64,000 nt of DNA from Acinetobacter sp. SFB (GTDB taxonomy: Bacteria > Pseudomonadota > Gammaproteobacteria > Pseudomonadales > Moraxellaceae), in the NCBI RefSeq assembly GCF_001647545.1, contig NZ_LSZH01000013.1, positions 62,001-126,000 on the forward strand, in the 5' to 3' direction. The notes beneath the pieces are model-generated. The model was given only the letters and a program-made list of their open reading frames with translations. It did not search any database and was not told the origin of the DNA. Position numbers and translations under genes: made by a program. Shown here in pieces: positions 44,440 to 55,270 of the stretch; position 1 is the stretch's first letter; every line of letters begins with the position of its first letter.

Positions 44440-47106
44440 ATGATCAATACCTCTCCGCTATTAAATTACGTTAAAAGTAACCACGACATTCAAGCGCTTA
44501 ATCAATGGCGCACCGATGTGGAAAAGCAGCTACAGGAAGGTTTTGAAAATGGGCAGTCAATTCGTGAAGTAATTCTGACCCGATCAAACCTGATTGATGA
44601 AGCCTTAGAATTTCTCTGGAAACATGCCGAACTGGATCAGACCGATCTGGGTTTATTTGCCGTTGGCGGTTATGGTCGCCGGGAAATGTTGCCCTATTCC
44701 GATGTCGACATCATGATTTTATCGGAAGATGAAATCAGCCCCGATCAGGAAAAATTGATTTCAACCTTTATCTCCTCCCTTTGGGATGTCGGGAATTTCA
44801 AACCCGGTATCAGCGTACGCACCATTTCCCACTGTGTTGAACAAGCCACCAATGATTTAACCGTAGCCACTGCGCTAATTGAGTCACGCTTGATTATTGG
44901 CAATCAGCATTTGGCCAAATGGCCGCGTCGCATCGTGTCACAAACCTGGACAGATAAAACCTTTTTTGATGCCAAAATGGATGAGCAGGCAAGACGCCAT
45001 GCTCAACACAACAATACTGAAAGTAATTTAGAACCAGATATTAAAAATGCCCCGGGGGGTATTCGCGATATTAACCAAATTGGCTGGATTGCAAAACGCC
45101 ATTTCCGCGTTAATCGCATTTATGACTTAGTACATTTGGGTTTTATTTCCGATTTTGAACTCGGTGTATTAGAAGAATCAGAAAGTTTTTTGTGGGAAAT
45201 CCGCCATCATTTACACCGCTTAACCAAGCGTGATGAAAACCGTCTGTTGTTCGATTACCAACGCGATATTGCAGCCCTGTTCGGCTACACCCGTGAAGAA
45301 CATCAACCACCCAACTATCCAATCGAACAATTCATGAAGCGTTATTATCGTAGCGCGCAGCAAGTTTCCACACTCAATGAAATGCTGCTGGCTTATTTTA
45401 ATGAATCGGTAATTACGCCACGTTTGCCCAACTATGAACGCAAAATTGAAGAAATTAATGAAAACTTCAAACTGGTAGATGGCAAACTTGCGGTACAGCA
45501 TCACAAAATTTTCTCGGAACGCCCCAGCGCAATTCTGGAAATTTTCTATTTATTGGCCAATCGCCCTGAAATTGAAGGCATTCGCGCACGTACCTTGCGT
45601 CTGCTTATCCTTGCTGCAAAACGCATTGATCAAAACTATCGGGATAATCCTCAACATCAAGCCTTATTTATGGCCATTATCCGTTCACCGCATCGTCTTT
45701 ATGACACTTTGGTTGCGATGAAGCGATACAGTGTTTTAGGCAATTATATTCCTGCATTTGGTCAGATTATGGGCCTGATGCAATATGACCTGTTCCACAT
45801 TTATACTGTAGATGCACACACACTTTTATTGCTGCGTAATTTAAACCGCTTTAAAGAACCGGCATTTGCCAAAGATTTCCCTGTGGTGAGTTCAGTGTTC
45901 CAGCGTCTGGCACGTCGCGATATTGTCTATTTAGCCGCTTTATTCCATGATATTGCCAAAGGTCGTGGCGGTGATCACAGTGAACTGGGAGCCGAAGATG
46001 CCATCAAGTTCTGTCGCAAACATGGCTTTACCGAGCGTGAATGTAATCTGGTTGCATGGCTGATTCAAAGTCATTTACTGATGTCCATGACGGCGCAGAA
46101 GAAAGATATTTCCGATCCAGACGTGGTTCAAGCTTTCGCTGAAAAACTTGGTGATATGGAGCATCTGGATTATCTGTATACATTGACCGTGGCAGATATT
46201 AACGCGACCAATCCTAAACTTTGGAATACATGGCGTTCATCGCTAATGCGTCAGCTTTATACCCACGCCCGTGATGTGATTCGAAGCGGTCTTGGGCGTC
46301 CTGTCGATTATCAAATGCTGATTGAAGACACCAAGTTTGCAGCAAGTGAACTGCTGGTCAATGATTTTTCTCTCTATGATGTAGAAACGGTTTGGCAGGA
46401 ACTGGGCGATGAATATTTCATTAAAGAATCGGCTGATGAAATTGCCTGGCATACCCGTGCCATCTTGCAACATGGCAACAACACTGAACCTTTGGTGTTA
46501 ATGCGTGCCCATCGTCAATTTGCCCAAGATGCGGTGCAGATCTTTATTTACACGCAAGATCAGCCCAATTTATTTGCCACTACCGTTGCTGTATTTGACC
46601 GGATGAATCTGGACGTGCAAGATGCGCGAATTATTACCGCCTCTACTGCATTTAGTCTGGATACCTATGTAGTGCTTGACCGTTTCGGTACTTTGCTGAC
46701 TGACCCGGAACGCGAAGAAACAGTGATTGAAGCTTTAGTCAAAGCGCTCAGTCAATCAGACAAATATCCGGATTTAATGCAACGTCGTATTCCACGTCAA
46801 TTACGCCATTTTGATATTGAAAATACTGTCGATATCACCTTAAATGCTGCGTTACAGCAAAATATGGTGGAAATTGCCACACTTGACCATCCGGGTTTAC
46901 TGGCCAAAGTAGGCGGTTTATTTATGATGCAAGGTTTGGATATTCACTCTGCTAGAATTGCAACGCTGGGTGAACGCGCAGAAGATATTTTCTTTGTCAC
47001 TAAAAAAGATGGCATTCCGATGTCCGATTCAGAAGCTAAAATTTTTGCTGCCCAACTAAAATCAGCACTGGATGAAGCTTCGAATCAAGTCTCTGGCCAA
47101 CATTAA
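44440..47106 (+). CDS. glnD: PII uridylyltransferase / uridylyl-removing enzyme
   Basis: An 888-residue GlnD in full: nucleotidyltransferase motif [19 protein letters not shown] near residue 80, the central helical part ([15 protein letters not shown]), the HD hydrolase motif ([20 protein letters not shown]), and two C-terminal ACT domains (from about 700 and 815) that sense glutamine. It uridylylates and deuridylylates PII proteins to set nitrogen assimilation. It is 30 bases after purT and 24 bases before dapC, probably one transcript. Confidence 0.97.
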   Translation: MINTSPLLNYVKSNHDIQALNQWRTDVEKQLQEGFENGQSIREVILTRSNLIDEALEFLWKHAELDQTDLGLFAVGGYGRREMLPYSDVDIMILSEDEISPDQEKLISTFISSLWDVGNFKPGISVRTISHCVEQATNDLTVATALIESRLIIGNQHLAKWPRRIVSQTWTDKTFFDAKMDEQARRHAQHNNTESNLEPDIKNAPGGIRDINQIGWIAKRHFRVNRIYDLVHLGFISDFELGVLEESESFLWEIRHHLHRLTKRDENRLLFDYQRDIAALFGYTREEHQPPNYPIEQFMKRYYRSAQQVSTLNEMLLAYFNESVITPRLPNYERKIEEINENFKLVDGKLAVQHHKIFSERPSAILEIFYLLANRPEIEGIRARTLRLLILAAKRIDQNYRDNPQHQALFMAIIRSPHRLYDTLVAMKRYSVLGNYIPAFGQIMGLMQYDLFHIYTVDAHTLLLLRNLNRFKEPAFAKDFPVVSSVFQRLARRDIVYLAALFHDIAKGRGGDHSELGAEDAIKFCRKHGFTERECNLVAWLIQSHLLMSMTAQKKDISDPDVVQAFAEKLGDMEHLDYLYTLTVADINATNPKLWNTWRSSLMRQLYTHARDVIRSGLGRPVDYQMLIEDTKFAASELLVNDFSLYDVETVWQELGDEYFIKESADEIAWHTRAILQHGNNTEPLVLMRAHRQFAQDAVQIFIYTQDQPNLFATTVAVFDRMNLDVQDARIITASTAFSLDTYVVLDRFGTLLTDPEREETVIEALVKALSQSDKYPDLMQRRIPRQLRHFDIENTVDITLNAALQQNMVEIATLDHPGLLAKVGGLFMMQGLDIHSARIATLGERAEDIFFVTKKDGIPMSDSEAKIFAAQLKSALDEASNQVSGQH

Positions 47107-47130
47107 CTTAAATTAAGCGGTATCGATTTC

Positions 47131-48300
47131 ATGAACTCAAGTTTGTCATTATTGCACCCCTATCCTTTTGAAAAATTAAATAAACTTTTTCAGGATATAA
47201 AAACTGCAGATTTACCACTCATCCCATTATCGATTGGTGAACCGAAGCATCCTGCACCAGAGTTTGTAAAACAGGCAATTATCGACAACTTTAAGCATTT
47301 ATCGACTTACCCCAACAGTAAAGGCCTGCCAGAGCTACGCCAAAGTATTGCTAACTGGCTGACTCGTCGTTTTAAGCTCAACAGTATTAGTGCGGAAAGC
47401 AATGTTCTTCCTGTTTCAGGAACACGTGAAGCGATCTTCTCTTTTGTTCAAGCTTTGGTGAACCGTGAAGATGCACCTTATGTAGTAATGCCCAATCCTT
47501 TTTATCAAATTTATGAAGGTGCGACTTTACTCGCCGGGGCAAACCCGTATTTCATTAACTGCACCGAAGAAAATAATTACCTCGGCGATTTTGATGCGGT
47601 GCCAGCGGAAGTCTGGGAAAAAACAGCATTGCTCTTTGTCTGCACACCGGGCAATCCAACAGGTGCTGTATTGTCCAAAGAACAATTCAAGAAATTGATT
47701 GAACTTTCAGACCAATATGACTTTGTGATTGCATCGGATGAATGTTATTCAGAACTCTGGTTTGACGCAGCTCCGGTAGGTTTGCTTGAAGTTTGCGCTG
47801 AAATTGGACGTGACGACTACAAGAACTGTGTGGTATTCCATTCACTTTCTAAACGTTCAAACTTACCGGGCATGCGTTCAGGTTTTGTAGCGGGTGATGC
47901 AAACCTGCTTAAACTGTATTTGCAATACCGTACCTATCACGGCGCAGCAATGCCGGTTCAGCATCAACTGGCCTCAATTGCTGCTTGGGATGATGAAGCG
48001 CATGTGGAAGAAAACCGTAAGCTGTATCGTGCCAAGTTTGAACTGTTTCAGAAAGAGTTAGGCCACTTATTGCCGCTTAAAAAACCGGATGCAGGTTTTT
48101 ATTACTGGTTAAAAGTCGACAATGATGAAGCTTTTGCCAAAATGCTGATGGAAAAAGCACATATTAAAGTGCTTCCTGGACGCTACTTGTCTCGTGATAC
48201 CGAACAAGGCAATCCGGGTGAAAATCACGTACGTTTAGCTTTGGTTGCAGATATTGCCCAATGTGAACAAGCTATTCAACGACTAAAAGATATTCTCTAA
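47131..48300 (+). CDS. dapC: Succinyldiaminopimelate aminotransferase
   Basis: A 389-residue fold-type I PLP aminotransferase. FEKLNKLFQDIK and PLSIGEPKHPAPEFV are hallmark DapC sequences; the PLP lysine is in HSLSKRSNLPGMRSGF and the cofactor-binding SDECYSELW and CTPGNPTG motifs are present. It makes N-succinyl-L,L-diaminopimelate in lysine and peptidoglycan synthesis. Its neighbour glnD is upstream by 24 bases, an arrangement known in Acinetobacter and Pseudomonas. Confidence 0.93.
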   Translation: MNSSLSLLHPYPFEKLNKLFQDIKTADLPLIPLSIGEPKHPAPEFVKQAIIDNFKHLSTYPNSKGLPELRQSIANWLTRRFKLNSISAESNVLPVSGTREAIFSFVQALVNREDAPYVVMPNPFYQIYEGATLLAGANPYFINCTEENNYLGDFDAVPAEVWEKTALLFVCTPGNPTGAVLSKEQFKKLIELSDQYDFVIASDECYSELWFDAAPVGLLEVCAEIGRDDYKNCVVFHSLSKRSNLPGMRSGFVAGDANLLKLYLQYRTYHGAAMPVQHQLASIAAWDDEAHVEENRKLYRAKFELFQKELGHLLPLKKPDAGFYYWLKVDNDEAFAKMLMEKAHIKVLPGRYLSRDTEQGNPGENHVRLALVADIAQCEQAIQRLKDIL

Positions 48301-48321
48301 TTTAAGCAATAACCAAATTGA

Positions 48322-48354
48322 AAATAATCCACTGTTTCTACAGTGGATTATTTA
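48322..48354. terminator. Bidirectional rho-independent terminator
   Basis: AAATAATCCACTG / CAGTGGATTATTT hairpin between dapC and a decayed gene. Confidence 0.88.
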
Positions 48355-48355
48355 T

Positions 48356-48756
48356 TTATAGCTTATGAATCAAGCTATAAATAATATTTGGATCAACCAT
48401 GGCAATAGATTCAAGTTTTGCCTGCATTACAGCATCAACAACTTTAGCATCTCATAATTTTAAGCCTGTACTTTTCATTATCTCAACTTTGGCAATCATC
48501 CCGCTACTTGCAATCACGGTCATTTTCACTTTTACCGGAGATTGAACAGCCTTTAACTCAGTTGCGGTAAAATTAAACTTGGGCGCAATTAACCAGTTGA
48601 CCCTGATAACTATTATTTAGCTATTCAGCAGTTTTGGATCAATTTTATAATCCAATGCTGGCGGCACATACTTTTTTGATCATTTGCAAATACTGTGCTT
48701 GATGCACAAACCAATACCCATGCAGTTAAACTTGGAAAAAATTGCTTTTTTGACAT
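48356..48756 (-). pseudogene. Decayed TonB-like secreted protein gene
   Basis: From ATG 48,756 the minus strand reads a signal peptide (KQFFPSLTAWVLVCASSTVF, then AND), then frameshifts into YVPPALDYKIDPKLLNS, stops, and resumes in another frame as APKFNFTATELKAVQ, KVKMTVIASSGMIAKVEI and, after a further stop, DAKVVDAVMQAKLE. The last part is a TonB C-terminal-like fold pattern (proline/beta-hairpin with a V-x-K-M-T-V core). At least two disruptions make it a pseudogene. The segment 48,757-48,778 and the hairpin downstream hold nothing else. Confidence 0.6.
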
Positions 48757-48778
48757 TTAAATACAAAATATAAATGAA

Positions 48779-48806
48779 TTAAGGGCGATCCATGGATCGC
48801 CCTTAA
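48779..48806. terminator. Perfect 28-base palindrome, terminator-like
   Basis: Arm TTAAGGGCGATCCA repeated in reverse complement, followed on the plus strand by TATTTTTT. It lies between the decayed gene and the glutathione peroxidase gene (downstream end), so it probably ends the msrB-GPx transcript. Confidence 0.65.
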
Positions 48807-48828
48807 TATTTTTTCAGATCAGAAAAAA

Positions 48829-49311
48829 TTACTTGGTGAGTGCCGCTTCTACTTCATTTTCCAGATCTTCAGGTTTGGTGGTCGGCGCGAAACGATTTAA
48901 CACTTTGCCATCTTTACCTATCAAGAACTTGGTGAAATTCCATTTGATCCCATTACCGAGAATTCCTTTGCTGTTATTGGTCAAATAACGGAATAAAATA
49001 TGAGCTTCCGGACCCTTAACATCAACCTTGGAAAACATAGGAAAGGTAACGCCATAATTTTTTTGGCAGTAAGCCCCGATTTGATCATTAGAGCCAGGAT
49101 CTTGTCCGCCAAACTGGTTACAGGGAAATCCCAAAACCTCCAAACCTTGATCTTTGTATTTCTCATACAACTTTTCAAGACCTGCAAACTGGGGGGTAAA
49201 ACCGCATTTACTGGCAGTATTTACAATCAATAAAACCTTGCCTTCATAATCAGCAAATGATTGATTTTTTCCATCTAACAACTCAGCTTCAAACTGATAA
49301 ATGCTGGTCAT
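48829..49311 (-). CDS. Glutathione peroxidase (Cys type)
   Basis: A 160-residue thiol peroxidase of the GPx family: catalytic C36 in [21 protein letters not shown] and [10 protein letters not shown] supply the Cys-Gln-Trp-Asn tetrad. It reduces hydrogen or lipid peroxides. Its ATG overlaps the msrB stop (ATGA), so the two are translationally coupled and form a peroxide/methionine-oxidation repair pair. Often annotated gpo or btuE. Confidence 0.93.
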   Translation of the reverse strand: MTSIYQFEAELLDGKNQSFADYEGKVLLIVNTASKCGFTPQFAGLEKLYEKYKDQGLEVLGFPCNQFGGQDPGSNDQIGAYCQKNYGVTFPMFSKVDVKGPEAHILFRYLTNNSKGILGNGIKWNFTKFLIGKDGKVLNRFAPTTKPEDLENEVEAALTK

Positions 49312-49727
49312 GGATAGGTTTCCTCGTCATTTTTTTCTTGTGTTTTTAATTCTAATGAAGCTGAATTTACGCAATAGCGTAACCCGGTTGGCTGTGGACC
49401 ATCTTCAAAAACATGCCCTAAATGTGCGTCACAATGATGACAAACAATTTCGGTTCTCACCATACCATGCGTCGTATCCTGATTTTCATCAATTGCACCA
49501 TTGGCAATCGGTTTATAAAAACTTGGCCAGCCACATCCACTGTCATATTTAGTGTCTGAAGAGAACAATTCGGCACCGCAGCAGCGACAAATATAGGTTC
49601 CGGCTTGCTTGGTATTCCAGTATTTTCCTGTAAATGCTGGTTCGGTCCCCTTTTGTCGCGTAACGCGAAATTCATCTGGTGATAACTCTCTTTGCCATTC
49701 TCGGTCTGTTTTATTGAGTTTTCCCAT
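49308..49727 (-). CDS. msrB: Peptide methionine-R-sulfoxide reductase
   Basis: A 139-residue MsrB: zinc pairs C47/C50 (CRCCGAELF) and C96/C99 ([12 protein letters not shown]), GWPSFYKP, and the catalytic C119 in RYCVNSASL. It reduces the R-epimer of methionine sulfoxide in proteins. ATG 49,727 has AAAGGAG seven bases upstream, so the 12 codons before it are dropped. It precedes the glutathione peroxidase gene with an ATGA overlap. Confidence 0.95.
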   Translation of the reverse strand: MGKLNKTDREWQRELSPDEFRVTRQKGTEPAFTGKYWNTKQAGTYICRCCGAELFSSDTKYDSGCGWPSFYKPIANGAIDENQDTTHGMVRTEIVCHHCDAHLGHVFEDGPQPTGLRYCVNSASLELKTQEKNDEETYP

Positions 49728-49878
49728 CACTAACTCCTTTAAATCTTTGACATTCAGTGTCATGCTTCAGTACTTCATATTTACGCTAGAGCCAAAAAAA
49801 TATCTAGCTAAATTTCAATATAGATTGTGATATTTCAGTAATCTATTTTTTCAAACCCTTATATAGTTGGATGGAAAT

Positions 49879-51114
49879 ATGTCCGTTTTAGGTAACACTA
49901 CGCCTCGCGAAATTAAGAAATCGTCTAAGCTCGAGCATGTTTGCTACGACATTCGCGGACCTGTGTTACGAGCGGCCAATGAAATGGAAGAAGCCGGTCA
50001 TAAAATTATTAAACTTAATATCGGTAATCCCGCCCCATTTGGCTTTGAAGCGCCACAAGAAATTATTAATGATGTCGCTTTAAACTTACCTAATGCCGTA
50101 GGGTATACAGACTCGAAAGGGATTTTCCCTGCACGTAAAGCAATTTGTCAGTATTATCAGCAAAAAGGCATTATGGATATGCACGTGAATGATGTGTATA
50201 TCGGCAATGGTGTGTCTGAACTGATCGTGATGGCAATGCAAGGCTTGCTGGACGATGGCGATGAAATGCTGGTTCCAATGCCGGATTATCCACTATGGAC
50301 AGCTGCGGTTAACCTGTCAGGCGGTACTGCAATTCATTATAAATGTGATGAAGAAAACTACTGGTATCCTGACATTGCGGATATGGAAAGCAAAATTACG
50401 CCAAATACCCGTGGTATTGTAATTATCAATCCGAATAATCCAACAGGTGCAGTTTACCCACGTCATGTACTGGAACAAATTGTTGCCCTTGCAAAAAAAC
50501 ATGACCTGATTTTATTTGCAGATGAAATTTACGACAAAGTTATTTATGACGGCATTGAGCATGTTGCTGTGGCTGCACTTGCTGGTGATCAACTGTGTGT
50601 CTCGTTTAATGGTTTGTCTAAAGCCTATCGTATTGCAGGTTTCCGTTCTGGCTGGATGGCCATTACCGGTGATAAATCCCGTGCGATGGACTATATTGAA
50701 GGTTTAGACATGTTGGCCTCAATGCGCCTATGTGCTAACCATCAGGCACAATATGCCATTCAAACAGCACTTGGCGGTTATCAGTCGATTAATGACCTGA
50801 CTCGTCCGGGTGGACGTTTATACGAGCAACGCAATATCGCCTGGGAAATGCTGAACGAAATTCCGGGGGTATCTTGTGTCAAACCTGAAGGTGCGATGTA
50901 CTGTTTCCCTAAATTGGATCCAGAAGTTTACCCAATTCAGGATGACGAAAAATTCATGCTCGACTTTTTACGTGCGGAAAAAGTGTTAATGGTTCAAGGA
51001 ACAGGTTTCAACTGGCCGACTCCAGATCATTTCCGTGTGGTGTTCTTGCCGGCCGAAAATGAGCTTCGTGAAGCGATTACCCGTTTAAGCCGCTTCCTGG
51101 CAAAAATGCGTTAA
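49879..51114 (+). CDS. alaA: Glutamate-pyruvate aminotransferase AlaA (YfbQ-type)
   Basis: A 411-residue PLP aminotransferase: KLNIGNPAPFGFEAPQEI, GYTDSKGI, GVSELIVMAMQGLL, VIINPNNPTGAVY, ADEIYDKVIYD, and the PLP-lysine segment SFNGLSKAYRIAGFRSGW. This pattern is that of AlaA rather than AspC. It makes alanine from pyruvate and glutamate. The ATG at 49,879 is chosen over the in-frame TTG at 49,867. Followed by a strong terminator. Confidence 0.93.
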   Translation: MSVLGNTTPREIKKSSKLEHVCYDIRGPVLRAANEMEEAGHKIIKLNIGNPAPFGFEAPQEIINDVALNLPNAVGYTDSKGIFPARKAICQYYQQKGIMDMHVNDVYIGNGVSELIVMAMQGLLDDGDEMLVPMPDYPLWTAAVNLSGGTAIHYKCDEENYWYPDIADMESKITPNTRGIVIINPNNPTGAVYPRHVLEQIVALAKKHDLILFADEIYDKVIYDGIEHVAVAALAGDQLCVSFNGLSKAYRIAGFRSGWMAITGDKSRAMDYIEGLDMLASMRLCANHQAQYAIQTALGGYQSINDLTRPGGRLYEQRNIAWEMLNEIPGVSCVKPEGAMYCFPKLDPEVYPIQDDEKFMLDFLRAEKVLMVQGTGFNWPTPDHFRVVFLPAENELREAITRLSRFLAKMR

Positions 51115-51125
51115 TTTCAAATATT

Positions 51126-51157
51126 AAAAAAACCGCGTTAAATAACGCGGTTTTTTT
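51126..51157. terminator. Bidirectional rho-independent terminator
   Basis: AAAAACCGCGTTA / TAACGCGGTTTTT hairpin between alaA and the converging acyltransferase gene. Confidence 0.88.
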
Positions 51158-51167
51158 ATGCCTGTTT

Positions 51168-53144
51168 TTAATCTTTCAGCGGATTGCCATATTGTTTTAA
51201 ATATTCAATGCCTAGTTGCCGCGAACCCTGATTATTAATGTGGTTGGTGTCTTTATTTCGGTATAAAGGCACATTGTTGATCATAATTTTACACGTCTGC
51301 TGATTACACATTACCTTCGCAGGATCAATAATTTTCAAGTCAGGATATTTCAGTTTTGCTTCTGCAACTATTCGATTAAATTTCACTAAGCTTGTTTCAT
51401 AATTCTTTTTAGAAACCGTACATTGAGCCTGAGTATTTAAAATTTCATTGCGAAGATTACAATCGGCCGGTACCCCGTCTTGATCTAAGCGTGGCACATC
51501 ATTGAGCAATATGACCTGATCACTGGACTGATAGGCCATTTTTAACGCTTTCATAAAGCCAGCTTTGAATATCTGCTCATTGGAATGATGAGTTCCATCT
51601 TCAAGTTTCACCTCATGACCAAAATACGGGACATATGAACCCGCTAAAATAATGGTGGGGTAATGTGTTTTTGCAAGATGAGCGCTAATGGCATCATTTC
51701 TTAATTTAAATTCGCTCAGCTCTTCCCAACGATTAAAATTAGAATCAAAACGCTGCACGCCAGGTAAATAGAAAGTTGAACTTTGAGTAACGTCATAACC
51801 GCGTAAATTGGCATCTTTAGCCCATACATCTAGCATCGCGGTATAAGCATTGGCATGAGAATCACCGATCAATAAAAAATCGATATTGGCTTTCGCTTTG
51901 CCCAGAACACAATCATCCTGCTGAGGTAATGCTTTTGGATCTTCAATATCCATACATTTATTTCGGATCACATGTGCAAATGAATTGAGGGCTTGTTGCT
52001 TGATATAAATAGATTCAGGAAAGCGGTCTGGAAAACCTTTATTGATATTGACGGTCTTTGCAATAGCCATAAAACTGAGGGCTGGCACCAGAAAGCCGAT
52101 GATGATCACTTTGTAATTGGCCATCATCACAAAACGTTTGCTGGGTTTTTCAATAAGTTGATAGGTCAAAAATGCCAACAGGATAGACAATAGTACAATC
52201 ACCACCTGATTTTCTGTATTTAATGGCCGCATATAAATGCCAAACAATACGATAATAGGCCAGTGCCATAAATACAAAGGATAAGAAATCCTTCCAATCC
52301 AGGTACTCAGAGGATTATTGAGTAACACGTTACTTGAAGGTGAACATTGCCCCAGATAGATAATGAAGGCTGTCGCTAAACATGGGATAAGTGCCATTGC
52401 TCCCGGAAATGGCGTCTTTTCATTAAAATACGCTGCTGCCGCAAACAATACGATTAAACTGGCCCAAACCAGACCTTGTGCTATTTTTTTTGGCAACTTG
52501 AGTTGTGGTAAAAAGCCAATCAATGCACCAATGAGCAACTCAAAGGCACGTACCGGCATACTGAAATAGGCCTTTTCTGCATTTTGAGTCAATTTATGTT
52601 GGGCATAAAACAGTAAGGCCACGATTAACGTCGTGACTATAGCCCCAGTATATTTACGCGATACCTTTCCAACAAAGATCAATAACAACAAAGGCCAGAA
52701 AATATAGAACTGCTCTTCCACCCCAAGCGACCATAAATGCAATAAAGGAATACTTTCAGCACTCTGGCTAAAGTAATCTCCTACTTCATTGCGCATATAG
52801 ATATTCGCCATCAGCAAAGTTGCGTACATGACACTATTAAAATATTGAGTCAGATCACCCGGCAGCATCACCTGCCAGGCAATGATGCTCACCACACTGA
52901 GCACCGTAAAATAAGCAGGTGCTAAACGTACCACACGCTTCTTGTAAAACCGTGCGATAGAAAACCGTTTGGACTGAATCTCATGAGTTAAAATGAGGGT
53001 AATCAAATAACCTGAAATCACAAAAAAGACATCGACACCAATATATCCTCCAGAAAAGAAAGATAATCCGATATGGTTAAAAATCACCAATAAAACGGCG
53101 ATAGCTCTTAAGCCATCTATATCAGCGCGATAGGAGAAATTCAT
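51168..53144 (-). CDS. OafA/YrhL-type acyltransferase with C-terminal SGNH domain
   Basis: A 658-residue membrane acyltransferase-3. The N-terminus (FSYRADIDGLRAIAVLLVIF, HIG) and GGYIGVDVFFVISGYLIT are hallmark sequences, with about ten helices to residue 360. The C-terminal part is an SGNH-like domain: LLIGDSHANAY block and NKDTNHIN with the D-x-x-H pair. It would O-acetylate a surface polysaccharide or peptidoglycan. The ATG at 53,144 is the family start, with GGAA in front; the frame is open for 19 more codons upstream. Confidence 0.92.
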   Translation of the reverse strand: MNFSYRADIDGLRAIAVLLVIFNHIGLSFFSGGYIGVDVFFVISGYLITLILTHEIQSKRFSIARFYKKRVVRLAPAYFTVLSVVSIIAWQVMLPGDLTQYFNSVMYATLLMANIYMRNEVGDYFSQSAESIPLLHLWSLGVEEQFYIFWPLLLLIFVGKVSRKYTGAIVTTLIVALLFYAQHKLTQNAEKAYFSMPVRAFELLIGALIGFLPQLKLPKKIAQGLVWASLIVLFAAAAYFNEKTPFPGAMALIPCLATAFIIYLGQCSPSSNVLLNNPLSTWIGRISYPLYLWHWPIIVLFGIYMRPLNTENQVVIVLLSILLAFLTYQLIEKPSKRFVMMANYKVIIIGFLVPALSFMAIAKTVNINKGFPDRFPESIYIKQQALNSFAHVIRNKCMDIEDPKALPQQDDCVLGKAKANIDFLLIGDSHANAYTAMLDVWAKDANLRGYDVTQSSTFYLPGVQRFDSNFNRWEELSEFKLRNDAISAHLAKTHYPTIILAGSYVPYFGHEVKLEDGTHHSNEQIFKAGFMKALKMAYQSSDQVILLNDVPRLDQDGVPADCNLRNEILNTQAQCTVSKKNYETSLVKFNRIVAEAKLKYPDLKIIDPAKVMCNQQTCKIMINNVPLYRNKDTNHINNQGSRQLGIEYLKQYGNPLKD

Positions 53145-53375
53145 AATTCCAAAAAGTATAATAAAGTAGCGGCATTGTATGCCTTTATTGAAAAAATTCA
53201 ATTTTCAAAATAAAGGGCCATATGTCATCCAATTCTATAAGAGCTGTCTTAAATATTACTTAATAGTTCAAACATCGATACTTTGGTAGCGTTTGTAAGG
53301 GCTGATCCTATTCATTGTTTGGTACTCATGTTATTTATTGGGGTGAATTAATACCAAATAGCTGCGAGCACACGG

Positions 53376-54554
53376 ATGTCCTCAAACAATATCAGGCTTA
53401 GTCTTTTTTTATGCCTCAGCATGTGTTTAGGAATTGGTATTTTACGTTTTTCCTATACCGCACTTTTACCCAGCACACGTGAAGCATTTGACTGGTCAAG
53501 CGGTTTTGCCAGTCTTTTAGGAAGTGCCAATTTACTCGGCTATCTGATGGGCGCTTTCGTAGCCATGCGACTGCCTCAAAATAAAAGCATGACCCTTTAC
53601 ATTCAGATTGCCGCAATTGCGGGAATGTTCAGTTTAATGTGCTGTGCTTTTACAAACTTCCCTCAAGCTTGGTATATCTTCTGGCGTGTGATTTCGGGAA
53701 TCAGCGGTGGCTTATTAATGATCTTATCCCCGAGTGTGGTTGCACAATGCTGCGACATTCAGGATCGTTTTAAAATCAATTTTATTGGCTTTAGCGGAAT
53801 TGGTCTTGGGGTTTTAGTGGCCACGCTTTTCTTGCCTTATCTGGATCAAATTTCGATACAGACGGCCTGGCTTATTTTATGTGGATTTGCGCTGATTATT
53901 TGCATTTGTTTAAGTCTGCTGCTGCAACAATTTAAGCATCATTTGTCTGAACCAACAGTTCAGAATGAATCCAAGACACCATTCAATGTACTCTTTTATA
54001 GCTTGATGATTGTGTATGCTTGCAGTGCATTTGCTTATATTCCACATTCATTGTTCTGGATTGACTATCTCGGTCATGAACTGGGCCTGAATCTGTTCTG
54101 GATCAACTTTAACTGGACTCTGTATGGCGTAGGCAGCGCTTTGGGGGCTTTTGCTGCTTATTCACTGGCAAGAAAATTTGGAAATTTTAGGAGTCTGAAA
54201 ATTCTGTATAGTCTATATATTCTGGCGATTTTTATTGCCACATTAAACTCCAGTCCGCTGCTGACTTTTGCTTCCTCCTTCTTTACAGGAATGCTCAATC
54301 CGGCCGTGGTGTTTTTGACCTCTTATACGATTTTACAGCTTTATGGTCTGGCATATAAAAGGCTCTGGAGTATTGCCACGCTGTGTTTTGCCTCTGTGCA
54401 GCTGATTGGTGGATTAAGTTTTAGTACTCTGCAACATTTCAGTGTAACTTATCATCAACAGTTTATTTTGGCTACTGTGGTTCTATTATTGGGAACTTTA
54501 CAACTGGCTTGGTATACCCGCTCGGATCAATGTCACAAAATTAAAGAAACCTGA
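53376..54554 (+). CDS. YbfB/YjiJ-family MFS transporter
   Basis: A 392-residue, 12-helix major-facilitator protein. MCLGIGILRFSYTALLPSTR and LLGSANLLGYLMGA are the hallmarks of the YbfB/YjiJ group, and RVISGISGGLLMILSPSVV carries the motif between helices 4 and 5. Substrate unknown. It is divergent from the acyltransferase gene and converges on the M23 peptidase gene after 15 bases. Confidence 0.88.
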   Translation: MSSNNIRLSLFLCLSMCLGIGILRFSYTALLPSTREAFDWSSGFASLLGSANLLGYLMGAFVAMRLPQNKSMTLYIQIAAIAGMFSLMCCAFTNFPQAWYIFWRVISGISGGLLMILSPSVVAQCCDIQDRFKINFIGFSGIGLGVLVATLFLPYLDQISIQTAWLILCGFALIICICLSLLLQQFKHHLSEPTVQNESKTPFNVLFYSLMIVYACSAFAYIPHSLFWIDYLGHELGLNLFWINFNWTLYGVGSALGAFAAYSLARKFGNFRSLKILYSLYILAIFIATLNSSPLLTFASSFFTGMLNPAVVFLTSYTILQLYGLAYKRLWSIATLCFASVQLIGGLSFSTLQHFSVTYHQQFILATVVLLLGTLQLAWYTRSDQCHKIKET

Positions 54555-54569
54555 TTTATTTTTATATTT

Positions 54570-55133
54570 TTAAGAATCTGGAACCAGATAAGGATATGGA
54601 TTGACCGCACCTTGCCCATTAAGATAAATACCATAATGTAAATGTGGTGGGGTATTTTTAGCATTACCGTTATTTCCTACGTAACCAATCACTTGGCCAA
54701 CTTCTACCCAGTCGCCTTCTTGAATCTGAGCAGCATAATCATCCAAATGTGCATAATAATGTCGGCTTAAATCCGGCCCGGTAACCCAGACCACTTTACC
54801 GCCCAAATGATTGGTTCCCACTCGAGTGACTATTCCTTGTGTTGCACTAAGTACAGACGTTCCTCGCTTGGCAAAAATATCGATGCCTTCATGCTTGCGT
54901 CCTTCGCTACGTGCTGCCCCCCAAGTATCATTAATCTGACCAGCTTTAATATTTTCAACCGGCATTGCAAGTTGTTCAGGCAAGTGCATTTGCTGTAATT
55001 GCATATATAAAATTGGATAACGCATACCTACAGCTTCACCAGAAGGTGGTGGCTGACAGCCCGAAAGCAGTATCAATGCAAGCATTAAACTCAAACAGGA
55101 AGTTTTTTTAAACATTTTTCGATGTGGATACAT
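54570..55133 (-). CDS. M23-family peptidoglycan peptidase lipoprotein
   Basis: A 187-residue lipoprotein: signal and lipobox LSGC (cysteine 26), then the M23 metal site H81-x(3)-D85 (KHEGIDIFA) and H167/H165 in PPHLHYG, with RHYYAHL as supporting histidines. The metal residues are present, so it is probably an active endopeptidase rather than an EnvC/NlpD-type activator. The start is ATG 55,133 by SD; ATG 55,115 is possible. Confidence 0.85.
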   Translation of the reverse strand: MYPHRKMFKKTSCLSLMLALILLSGCQPPPSGEAVGMRYPILYMQLQQMHLPEQLAMPVENIKAGQINDTWGAARSEGRKHEGIDIFAKRGTSVLSATQGIVTRVGTNHLGGKVVWVTGPDLSRHYYAHLDDYAAQIQEGDWVEVGQVIGYVGNNGNAKNTPPHLHYGIYLNGQGAVNPYPYLVPDS

Positions 55134-55215
55134 TCATCTCAAGAATTAAAGTAATTTAGTCAATTTCATCTTAAGTTTTTAATTCTATTGAATGAAATAT
55201 GAGTTCTGTAAATAT

Positions 55216-55247
55216 AAAAAAAACCCGCAACACGTGCAGGTTTTTCT
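55216..55247. terminator. Rho-independent terminator of icd
   Basis: AAAAACCCGCA / TGCAGGTTTTT imperfect hairpin with A and T tracts, 24 bases beyond the icd stop. Confidence 0.75.
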
Positions 55248-55270
55248 AATACAAAGTTGAAGTCTTCAAC

